Source: Amaurobius ferox (Eukaryota; Arthropoda; Arachnida; Araneae; Amaurobiidae). From it: DNA of 64,000 nucleotides. The position numbers were made by a program, and so were the translations under genes. The DNA lies in assembly GCA_951213105.1 (NCBI GenBank), contig OX578145.1:8019191-8083190 (forward strand), given 5' to 3'. Numbering within the stretch: position 1 is the stretch's first letter; the number at the start of each line of letters is the position of its first letter. This document shows positions 1 to 9,768 of this stretch, piece after piece. The notes under the pieces were generated by a model. It did not search any database and was not told the origin of the DNA. It saw only the letters and a program-made list of their open reading frames with translations.

Positions 1-1190
1 CGTATCCAAGCAATTCTTTTTTTTGACATTTTGCTGGAAATTTTTTCACTGTAGTGAAAAGATTCACGAGAACCTTTTCACTGCTTCTAACCAGTGTTGG
101 AATCATTTAAATAAACATATTTTTCAGATAATTTAACTGTCCAGTCCCTCTCTGTAGCACTTCTAGAGAAGTTTGTAGAATCTTGAACAATCATCGGAGC
201 ATTCCTGTCCATTCCAGAGAACGAAAGTGAAAAGGCTTTGCTCGAATGTGAAGCTAGAAGCATCATGAAGAAACGCTGTAGTCTTGGCACATCCTTGATG
301 AGTGATGACTGAAGTTTGGGACTTCATTCTTCAAAGATTTGATGCTTAAGTAAACATAGATGTGACCACTGTGGTCAATTTGTACATTTCTTTACTTGGG
401 CTCTTGTAAGAAATGAAAGTTGAGTATAAAGTTTTTAAGAATCTGGGTCAGAAGCAACTTGAATATTTTTGTAACCTAGCTAAAAATGTGCATACTGAAA
501 TTTAGGAGAAGAAATGGGCTAGTGTCAAGATTCACGAGAAAGTTTTGATTTCTTTTGATTTCATTGAGAAACCTAATGAATGAGAGTGTAATCCCCTATA
601 GAGATGCTTTCTACTAATTTTGAACAAGTTAATCTCGGAACTGAGCAAGAGAGTTTCTTCCTACCTAAAGTTCAATTTTTGTCAAACCTGAAGCAGCTTA
701 GCCAAGCAATAAGGTTTGGCTAATTGAGAAAGTCAAGTAATCAGGTCTTCTCAAATCCAAGAGGAATCATCCAAACGTCAGAGTTTGAGGAGTAAGAATG
801 TGTGCTGTTATGTGGGTTTTAACCACACGTCCTGTTAGAACGCATAAATTAGTATAGTTTCTCATCTCCGACATTGGCCGTGTCGAATAAAAATACATAG
901 AATTAAATTAGTGGCAAATGAGGACAATGGACATGATATAAAACAATAACAATGTATTTATTGATAAAAATGAAATTAAAAAATAATAATAATAAAAACA
1001 TATTTGATTGGTTCAATTAACATTCTTAACAAACTACAATGACTCTCCATTGACATTTTCTAAATCATGAATATTTAAAGAATGTATGTAATTAAAATCT
1101 CCATTTATGTTTGCAATTAAATTCGTCCCTACTATTTACTCAAGTGTGGATTTAACAAGATGTCGAGAGAGTGAGACATTAATTAAAACT
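1..1190. other. Unassigned AT-rich sequence at left edge
   Basis: No gene can be supported. Short open stretches on the plus strand (about 200-310 and 417-540) are interrupted by stops and match nothing I recognise. They may be a decayed mobile element. A 9-bp inverted repeat (AGTGAAAAG / CTTTTCACT) lies at about 53-86. Confidence 0.4.
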
Positions 1191-1230
1191 GTGTCAAACA
1201 GACTAAGTATGTGATACATGCATTTCATAC

Positions 1231-1293
1231 CTTCGAACATCGTTGGATGCGCCACTGGATACGGGGAACTTCGGCGGAGGAATCGCCGGACAT
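1231..1293 (-). CDS. Candidate first coding exon of an unidentified gene (weak)
   Basis: On the minus strand an ATG at 1293 opens 21 codons that begin MSGDSSAEVPRIQW and end at a donor-like AAG|GTATGA (1230). The piece has phase 0 and sits in a locally GC-richer block (about 1200-1740). Upstream on the minus strand are CCAAT-like motifs (about 1475-1500) and a CACGTG E-box near 1610. I do not recognise the protein, and no downstream exon was found between 1 and 1200. It could equally be part of an LTR or another repeat. Confidence is low. Confidence 0.2.
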
Positions 1294-2490
1294 CGCTGCA
1301 GACGTAATTTTTGAGAGACTCTTCTCTCTCGAACACACAAACCAATTCTCTCTGTTCTCTCTGAAGTCTCAAACTCAATTCCCCGTTCTTTTCGAAAAAT
1401 CTACCACTCTCTCGATCATCGGAAAAATGTCTCCTCCTACACAATTAAGCCCCAGGTTTGTTACTGGTCCCCCCAATCAAAGCCCCTGGTATCTTCATTG
1501 GATATTTCCAAAAATGTCCAGCTATTGGGTGCTGTGCTGACAGGAGGATGGCGATCATCCCAGAATTAATATCTGGCAGGTGGGCCGAGGGTTCTCACGA
1601 CCTTGCGTGCACGTGCAGCCGAACCGGACAAGGGTCAGCTCTCCCCAAGAGCGCCCTGCTGTGCGCCCCCTCAGTAACAGAGCCATCGCTGTCCATATTC
1701 CCCAGAAACATGGCTTGCTCATCCTTTTGCAGGTGTTCTCTTAGGGAACTGTATATGAATTAAAGGAGAAGTACAGGGACCATCTTTGTAGGTTACACTC
1801 CTCCATAATTTGCAATGTCCCAAATTTGCCTTGGGACATGTGCCTACACTCACTTCAAGCGATTCCTTTCTGATCGACGAAGTTATAATGTGCCACACTC
1901 CCTCCCACAAGATGATATTAGCCGAAACCCCGACTACCCAAACTGGAACATGGCTCTGAAAATTGACTGAAGTGCTCCAATTGTTCAGAAGATCATTTTC
2001 TGTTCTTTGGTGCATAAAGATCTATTTAAGAACATAGAACATCACACACACACACACACATAAAAAAAAAAGATCGCCTAGGTCACTTTGCTGTTCTTGG
2101 TATTGAGTCTGACCTAATAGTGAAACTGGACTATGAAAAAACTACAAAGGCCAATGACAGAGAAAGGAGGCAGTATCTTGTTATCTGAAGTGCTGTTTTG
2201 AATCTCGGTCATAGAAGAAAAAAGATCAAATTTAAATTATGTGTTTATTAACATTCATAATTTCAATTTTAAAACTTCAAAACAAAATACAGAATTATGG
2301 GTTTTTTTCTCCCATCTCAACTTTTAATCCACATACTAAAAAGGAGATACAGAGATTCTTCGTATTACTTTTAGGTAAGCGTGAGAAGCTATCAATATAA
2401 AAAAAAAAAAATCCTAAGTATATTTTTTGTGGGAAGAGGCGACAGAAGTTTATCTGTCCAGGAGTTTCAGGGTTTTTAATTACGGACCTC
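1294..2490. other. Unassigned, partly GC-richer sequence with a (CA)n microsatellite
   Basis: 1294-1740 is CpG-containing and GC-richer than its surroundings and could be a promoter or an LTR fragment. 1740-2040 has short non-conserved reading frames only. A (CA)n tract lies at about 2044-2060. No coding gene is supported. Confidence 0.35.
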
Positions 2491-2580
2491 TTAATGATCA
2501 TCTGTATACCTTCAAATAGAACAGCACATTGTAAGGAATTTTATTTGCACATGTTTTTCTCCCCCCCCCCCCCATTCCAT

Positions 2581-2641
2581 ACAGTTACCTTACACCTTTC
2601 TGGTAGGTCGGACGGTCTGGGTCTCCCCCCCCCCCCCCCCC
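2581..2641 (+). repeat. 3' fragment of the tRNA-SINE, ending in poly(C)
   Basis: Bases 2581-2624 match the 3' end shared by the other SINE copies here (CAGTTACCTTACACCTTTCT, then GGTAGGTCGGACGGTCTGGG). The copy runs straight into 17 Cs (2625-2641), with a second C13 tract just upstream (2561-2573). It is a 5'-truncated SINE insertion. Confidence 0.7.
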
Positions 2642-2994
2642 ATGAGGCTGTGATTCATTTTACTGGGATAAAATCTACTCCATGCATGTTCTTAGTTTTC
2701 AATGATCTTTTACATAAATGGTATCAATGGTGGCGATACAAATAGAAGCACAATGTCTGCCAGGTCATTTTAATTGCAGGAATAAAGTAACTTTAGTTTC
2801 TTGTGTGGCTTAAATATGGCAACAGGTCTTGTTTTGTTAACGTTGTATAACAGATGAAAAGAATGAATCCAGTTTAAAAACTTGAACTTGAAATGATTAC
2901 TTTTGCTAACTACTGCAGTTTGATGACATGTGTGGTAAAATGACTGTTTAAAGGAAATGTCGATGGTTTCTTTAAACTTTGTACTAATAAATAC

Positions 2995-3790
2995 ACTACA
3001 TGACAGTGAAAATGAGACATCAAGAAGGAGTGGGCAGAAAGTGATGAAATTCGGCAGACAGAGAGACAGCAACGAACAATAAGTGATGTTTATTGCAACA
3101 TGATACACCTATGCATTGAACGCTAACATCGTCTGATCAGTAGGTTGGGTTGTAGGACCACCGCGGGCGGCGATACAGGCAGCAACACGTCTAGGTACAG
3201 AGTCAATGAACGTGCGGATGATGTCCTAAGGGATGGCTATCCATTCCTTGTCAACCATTTGCCAGAGTTCGTCTTTTAAACGCAGCGGTGTCAGCGCACG
3301 CAAGCGACGTCCAATCACGTCTCAAACGTGTTCGATTAGTGAGAGATCAGGGGAGACTGGTGGCCAGAGAAGCACCTGGGTACCTTGCAGGACATGTTGG
3401 CGGATGCGTGCCGTGTGGGGTCGGGCGTCATCCTGCTGGTAAATGGCATTGGGCACCCTCTGAAGGAAGGGTAGTGTCACCAGCCGCAGCACGTCATCCA
3501 CGTATCGTTGAGCCATCATAGTGCCTTCAATACGGACCAGAGGTGACTTGCTATCTTAGGTGATGGCGCTTCAAACCATGATGTCGCGTTTCACAGATGC
3601 GACCGGATTGGACCTGTCACCACTTCGGTATCAAGCTCGTACACAGCGACTGTCTTTGCTAAAACAGAAGCGTGTCTCGTCTGAGAACACGACCCTGTGC
3701 CATTCCGTCGTCCGCGTGGCTCTATCCAGAGGCGGCATTTCAGCATTTCATTTGGGGGTGCGAGATTTGTATGTATGAAAATCCACAATA
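2995..3790 (-). pseudogene. Tc1-like DNA transposon remnant, decayed transposase
   Basis: The minus strand encodes the C-terminal two thirds of a Tc1-family DD34E transposase in broken frames. A VFSDETRF-type motif with the first Asp is at about 3661-3690. QQDDARPHTA carries the second Asp at about 3445-3475. A PVSPDLSLIEH motif carries the Glu at about 3328-3365. The next codon after the Glu motif is a stop where the family has Trp, and a further stop lies near 3229, so the gene is dead. Readable similarity ends at about 3115. The right (N-terminal) end is missing and no reliable terminal inverted repeat was found. It lies directly beside a hAT remnant on the same strand. Confidence 0.8.
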
Positions 3791-3943
3791 TGCAATAAAT
3801 AAAATGTTTGTTTACAGAGGGGGGGGGGGGATATCACAAAATTGAATGGGTGTTGAGAAAAATAATTGTTATTAAAATAATTTTTGTGCATAATTATGTT
3901 AACATAATTTTTCTAAATACAAATATCTATATTTATTTACTTT

Positions 3944-5420
3944 TTATTGAAGTTTTAAACGCCGGTTCTTAAAGTCTGAAAGAAGAGAAAATTTTGTTAC
4001 AATATCATCATAATCCAGTGCTATATCTTGTTCTATAGCTAAAACAACTAAAGATGAAAGTCTTTCTTGTCCCATTGTACTGCGAAAATAATTTTTCAGC
4101 CTCCTGAGACACGAAAAAGACCTTTCACAACTGGCTGAGCTGATTGGCACAGTTAAAAACAATTTAACTAATAATGTTATGACAGGAAACACATTTTTTA
4201 AATTTCGCTCTTTAAAACAATCCAGGTGACTTTTAAAATTGAGAAGGTCTATGTTTTCATTTTTCACCATTAAATAAAACAGTCGCAATTCACAAACATT
4301 TTCTTTCTCTTTTTTGATATCTGATCCGGATAATACTGAACTAAGGGCAAACAAAACAGATATATTGTTTTCATTATTGTCTCAATTTCATTAGATACTG
4401 AATCTATAATTTCATGTTGAATATTGATTCTGTGATATGATAAAACATCATCATGGGGTTTTTTTCACGGCCTCCGAATTCGCTTGGAATTTTTTTTACG
4501 CCTTTTCAGTTTTGGTCCAGAATAAGAATTTTTTTCGCAAAGTTCTGTCACAAACTCCACACTTGATTGAAATATGCATCAGTGTGAAAAGAACTAACAG
4601 TTTCAATAGTAGCTTTAGCCAAATCTTGCACAGTCTGAAAATTAAGATCAGATGATTGAAGATGCTTTGAGAGAGTATTGCATTGATGAAAAACACTGCG
4701 CAATACAAGCAAAGTGAATAAAAATTCGAAGGATGTCATGCATGTTAAAAGGGCTTCGGCTCTTCCACGATTGAGAGAATCGTTTTCAAATAATTCTTCC
4801 AATGTTAAAATCATCGTTTTAAAATTATCAAGTAGTGTTTTTATGGCTTTAACTTTGGAAGACCACCTCGTATCACTTAGTGATTGTAGAGTTGAAGAGC
4901 CTCCAGAAAAAGCATTTGTTGATGAGCGAATCTTTTCGAAAATAGCATGTCTTTTATAGGATGTTTCTATGAAAGAATATAATGCATTGAGCTGCTGAAA
5001 TGCATTTCTAGCAGAAGGAATGGATGAGCATGCGCTAACTACACACAAATTTAAAATATGCACATAACAATGGATATAAATTGCCAATTAATTTTCGGTA
5101 AAAATCATGCAGCCACACCACTGTACGGACCTCTCATATTGCTTGCACCATCATAACATTGAGCTCGTAAGTCTGAAATATTTAGCCCAAATGAGGAAAT
5201 CACTTCTTTAATTAAATTGAACAATGACTTTCCAACAGTTTTTTCTGTTCTGAAAAGGCCGGCAAATGATTCGTGTATTTCTAGGTCATCATTGACCTAT
5301 CGAAAAACTACAGCCACTTGTTCATGCCTGGAAATATCTTGAGTTTCATCTCCTATTATAGAATAATAGCATGCTTCTTTTATTTTATTTTGAACTAGCC
5401 GCCTTTGGCGACCAGCCTGT
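3944..5420 (-). pseudogene. hAT-superfamily (DUF4371/ZMYM1-like) transposase pseudogene
   Basis: Read on the minus strand, the pieces are in order. A YSIIGDETQDISRHEQVAV block (about 5400-5290) carries the first acidic residue of the DUF4371-type RNase H fold. A CYDGASNMRGPYSG block follows (about 5165-5110). Next comes the long middle domain (5087-4548), including HCYVHILNL. The C-terminal hAT dimerisation domain is at 4354-3944 (SSASCERSFSCLRRLKNYFR). Frame changes and stops between blocks, for example near 5090 and 4400-4540, break the gene. This family is known both as transposases and as domesticated ZMYM1-like proteins. The breaks argue for a dead transposon copy. No terminal repeats were located. 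Confidence 0.82.
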
Positions 5421-5469
5421 TTGCTACCCTTGAAAATTCTGACCGTGGCAAATTCTAACCGTGGCACAC

Positions 5470-5782
5470 TCGCTGGCGCGACCTACCAGTAAGGTGTTGA
5501 AGACCCAGACCGTCCGACTCGTCCTGAGGACTTGAGCATCTATTTGGACGGCCGGGAGAGGAGTACCAGTAAGGTGTAAGGTAACTGTTTGGACGGCCAG
5601 GAAGTGCCACCCAATTTAGAGCGGAACTCAGTGGGGGAGACATCCACAGGGACCGTACCCTCCTTCCCTTACCACCAACCTTTCGGAAGGACTTACGGTC
5701 CCACATGTTTAACGTGATCGTACTCCGCCTGAACACAGCGGCAGTTTTGGCAGTGGCGGGAATCGAACCCGGACCTACCGAG
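5470..5782 (-). repeat. tRNA-derived SINE copy A, rearranged
   Basis: It is the reverse complement of the SINE body seen complete at 48148 and 60038. The box-B-like GGTTCGATTCC segment lies at about 5758-5772. The conserved core (CCTTCCGAAAGGTTGGTGGT, about 5673-5692) follows, then the 3' end. The tRNA head is truncated. The 3' end carries an extra partial copy of the tail (about 5470-5560), so this is a rearranged or nested pair. Confidence 0.75.
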
Positions 5783-5864
5783 AGTATTTATTAAATTTGA
5801 AAACTTCATCGAAGAAAATGAACTTCATTCAAATGATGGCATTGAAATATAAATTGCCTGGTTT

Positions 5865-6025
5865 AAACATCTCTAAAAGGCGTTACATTCCTCGGTAATA
5901 TTTTTAAAATTATCATAACACTACAATAATTTAATATATTTGAAAACTTCATCGAAAACAAAGGAACTTTATTCAAATGACGTCATCGAAATATAAATCG
6001 CCTCTATATAAAAGCAGCATGTCCT
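5865..6025 (+). repeat. Dispersed promoter-like repeat (CRE + TATA), copy 1
   Basis: This shares near-identical sequence with 30830-31000: TTAAACATCTCTAAAA, then ACTACAATAATTTA, then a TGACGTCA-type element, GAAATATAAATC, and a TATA-like CTATATAAAAGCAGCAT. TGACGTCA is the CRE/ATF palindrome. Its spacing to a TATAAAAG box resembles a pol II promoter, possibly from an LTR or other retroelement. SINE copy B begins just downstream. Confidence 0.5.
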
Positions 6026-6030
6026 TCCGG

Positions 6031-6241
6031 GAGGTGTAAGGTAACTGGTTGGACGGCCAGGATGTGCCACCCAATTTAGACCGGAACCCAGTGGGGGAGG
6101 CATCCACAGGGAACGTACCCTCCTTCCCCTACCACCAACCTCTCGGAAAAACATACGGACCCATATGTTTAACGTGATCGTACTCCGTGTCAGTGGCGGA
6201 AATCGAACCCGGGCCTACCGAGTGCAATTCTCGCGCGCTAA
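6031..6241 (-). repeat. tRNA-derived SINE copy B, internally deleted
   Basis: It carries the SINE core, 3' body and box-B-like segment (about 6195-6215) on the minus strand. A deletion removes the segment between the GTACTCCG motif and the tRNA-like part, which is present in copy C. It ends at the CGCGCTAA of the tRNA head. Confidence 0.75.
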
Positions 6242-6361
6242 TTTAAATTTTATAATGACCATATGATAAGCGCTTAATTCCATCATCCTCGTTCCATCGT
6301 TCCATTATTTAAAATATCCATTTAAAATATCTATAAATTAAAATATCCATTTAAAATATCC

Positions 6362-6622
6362 ATACCAGAAAGGTGTAAGGTAACTGTTTGGATGGCCAGG
6401 AAATGCCACCCAATTCAGACAGGAACTCAGTGGGGGAGGCATCCACAGAGACCGTACCCTCCTTCCCCTACCACCAACCTCTCTGAAGGACTTACGATCC
6501 CACATGTTTAACGTGATCGTACTCCGCGTGAACGCGGCTGCAGTTTTGGTAGTGGCGGGAATCGAACCCGGGACTACCGAGTGAAATTCCCGCGCGCTAA
6601 CCACTGGGGTACTTCGCTCTCC
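6362..6622 (-). repeat. tRNA-derived SINE copy C
   Basis: A nearly complete minus-strand copy. From its 5' end at about 6622 there is an A-box-like TACCCCAGTGGTTAGC segment, a B-box-like GGTTCGATTCCC segment (about 6562-6573), the CCTTCYGAGAGGTTGGTGGT core (about 6468-6490) and the ACCTTACACCTTTCTGGT 3' end (about 6364-6380). Open frames over it are frame-shadow artefacts that recur in every copy. Confidence 0.82.
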
Positions 6623-6945
6623 GCGACATTTTCCATAACTTTCTTTTTATTCACCGAATTTAGACCGGAACCCAGTGGGAGAGGCACCCACGGGAACCGT
6701 ACCCTCCTTCCCCAACCACCAACCTCTCGAAAGGACTTACAGACCCACATGTTTATTCCGTGTGATCGTACTCCGCGTGAACACGACGGCAATTTTGGAA
6801 ATCGATCCCGGGCCTACCGCGTGCAATTCCCGCGCGCTAACCACTGGGCTACTTCGCCCTCCGCGACAATCTCCATAACTTTCTTTTTATTCACCCAAGT
6901 TAGACCATACCCTCCTTCCCCTACCACCAACCTCTCGGAAGGATG
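6623..6945 (-). repeat. Tandemly duplicated SINE copies D and E
   Basis: Copy D (6656-6868) and a core-only fragment E (6897-6945) follow copy C. The same non-SINE spacer (CATAACTTTCTTTTTATTCAC) precedes D (about 6632-6653) and E (about 6874-6895). D and E therefore arose by tandem duplication of a SINE-plus-flank unit and not by separate insertion. Confidence 0.7.
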
Positions 6946-9600
6946 AAGGATAAAAATAAGTATGCGGAGTAGACCATGTCTAAAAGAATTGAGTTTGTAA
7001 CTAATCATTAAAAAAAGAAAAGCAATTTGCAAATTTAGAACATGAATCAAAAGTATTGTTGAGGTACAATATAATGAGAAACTTGTTTTAGAAATAGTTT
7101 CTGATGGATGCGTTATTTGTATAGGAAAAAACGACTGCAAAACAAGAGAATTTTTTTGTAAAATGCAATAGATTAGGATGTGAAAAGCATTTAATGAAAC
7201 ATTCTGTTGATTTCTATAAAAATGAAACCAAGAATAATGAATAAAAATAATCTTAATGTGTGATACATTTCCTTTAATTAGTTTAAGCGTTTTGTCTCTC
7301 AGTAATTGATATTTTTAAAAATATGTTATTTTTGACTTTTGATTGTTGAAGACGTTTCCAATTTAATAATATAGTATATATATAACAATTTTGCTTCAAA
7401 ATATTTGTAACTAATCATTAAAAAACATGGATATATATATATGCAGTTTTCCATCAAATTGGAAGTTACATGTAAAAAATGTGCTAAATAAGCTATAAAT
7501 TAAAAATCTGTTAAATTTGACACTTCTAAAAATATAATAAATAAAAGTAATATTTTAAATGAAGAGAACTTGTTTATTAAATTCATCCTGTATAGATGGA
7601 CATCTACAGAACTTTTTCCTGGGTGGGGTAAGCTTAAGGACAAGATATACAACATTGACAACTTTGATGTCTTGCCTTTGCAAAACTTTGTGACTTTGAA
7701 CGTCCGGGGGGGGGGGGGGGGGGGGGGGGAGTGCCCACCTATTGGTGCCTATGTTGATATACGCAACAAGTCTAATTGAAAGGTGTAGAGTATTTACAGG
7801 GTATTGAACCTTATATTAATTACAAGATTATACGTATATTGTGGGGTATCTACCAGGGATTGCACTCAACTTTTCAAAAAAAGGAACAAGAATAGGAATT
7901 CTGATATAAGAAAGTAATAAAATTTAGAAATTTTAATTTACACCTTTCTCAATTAGCGCTTTTCCTCATAAATATTGTATTGAAATATGCCTAACACAAT
8001 GATCTCAATCGTACAGTGCTTTTGGAACAGCAAAAATCTAATTCTGTATGAGTTCCAAGCAATAAAACTTGACTTGGAGCAGAAAAATTTTAAATTTGTA
8101 ACAAGAAAATTGGCATATTAAATGCCATTTTACAGAAATAAAACTTTTTTATAGCAGTTTGGGTAGATCAATAGAATATACCCCCATTCTCTTTTCAAAG
8201 TACAAAATTGTGCCAAGTTGGCATGTTTCTCCGTGTTTTGAAATTGACTCCTCCCTACTAAAGTGAAAAAAGAGTGTGTGTGTGTGGTGGTGGTGGGGGT
8301 ATTCTATCGATCAACCAAAATAAGTATTTCTAAGAGCTTTATAAATAATTTTATAAAATTTAGGAGTTTTTAAGGACTTTGTGAAACTTGTAAAAATATA
8401 GTAAACTATTTTATGGCCAATATATATTTATTTAAAACAATTTCAATATACATACTTCAAACAACATACAATTCCTGACAGTGTAATCTGTAAAGGAAAA
8501 AATCTGCATTGAAAAGATGGAAACAGAAAAAAATTGTTTAAGCATTGAAATTTTGGACATTACAAAAACATAATATGTAAGAAAACTTGTATATATTAAA
8601 AAAAGAAAAATGGAATTTAAAGGTCTCATATAACTTTGTATTAGACAGATTTTATTGTATATAAACAATTTTTTTTTTGAATTACAATTAATTTTTTACT
8701 AAATAATGAAATCTATAACATCTTGGATAATGTATAAAAGTCATTGTTATTAGTTTTATCGAAATAAAATTGTTGTAGAACTAGAAACATATATCAATTA
8801 CAGACAAAAAACAAAATCCTAAATATAATCTTACATACTAATTAATAAAATGTGTGTGTCTGTATTTCTGTGTTGTCTGTAGTGGGAAATCTAAGCTTCA
8901 GACAGAGGCAAAATTCTGTAGAGATTTATCAGGTTTCCAGAAAATACAGTTTGGTGATATTTTTTAAAATTTCAAATTAGTTTAAAGGTAATGAGCATGT
9001 AAAACCAAAAATCCGTGAAAATTTTGACTTCAAAATTAGTTTTATTTTGGACAGACAATAAAAGGCAGTCAAATCAATTATCTATCTCAGCTTCCAAAAG
9101 CAGGTGGCCGAAAAATAATATCACAGACGTTTTGTCAGACTAGTGATATTTTAAGTGCTATTTTCTAAATTTGTGAATTTAAAAGATTAATTTTCATGTT
9201 TTGAAATGTATAATTATTTCAATATTATAAGTGTTTTATGAAATGTTAACTTCAATCGATTGAAAACTCATTGAGTAAGCATTCCTTTCAATTTTAATTT
9301 TGGATAAAAGAACTTTTTTCTAACTTTGATTCAAGAGTTTTATTTATTTATGGTGCACATATTTAGTGCATATCAAAGGAGCTTATTTAGGGCATATTAT
9401 GCCCACATTGTACAATTGGCATGGTTGTGCACAGAGAACAATAGGAATGATTAGCGTAGGAATGATTCAATAGACAGTTGCAGGCTTTATAAATCCTAAA
9501 TAGTAAATATAGAGCTTTTACAAAGAATAATGAAATGTTTTAGTTTAAAATACAATTTAAAATGAAATTAGTGAGATGTTCCATATTCTTTTGACAATTT
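6946..9600. other. Gene-free AT-rich stretch 3' of TTC27
   Basis: No coding region or structured RNA could be supported. It holds a G24 tract (7706-7729), short TA repeats (about 7373-7440), a (GT)n(GGT)n patch (about 8273-8298), a repeat shared with 16633-16690, and a mobile-element-like TCTGTATTTCTGTG patch near 8850. A TTTATTTATT at about 9338-9348 would read as AATAAATAAA for transcripts coming from TTC27. Confidence 0.6.
8195..8262 (+). repeat. Dispersed repeat shared with 16633-16690
   Basis: AAGTACAAA, GCCAAGTTGG, TCTCC and TGTTTTGAAATT occur in the same order and spacing at both sites. The family was not identified. Both copies lie next to low-complexity G-rich or TG-rich sequence. 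Confidence 0.5.
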
Positions 9601-9768
9601 TCATTAATTAAATAGAATGCAATTTAAATCATCTTTTGGGCAAGAAATCATACGGACAAAGATTTATAGTCTACGTAATATATGCAATTCAGCCATAGTA
9701 ATTTTTAAAATTATCAAGTTTTATGAACCAATGTTGTTGGGATATTTAAGCTTACAACAAAAACTAAA

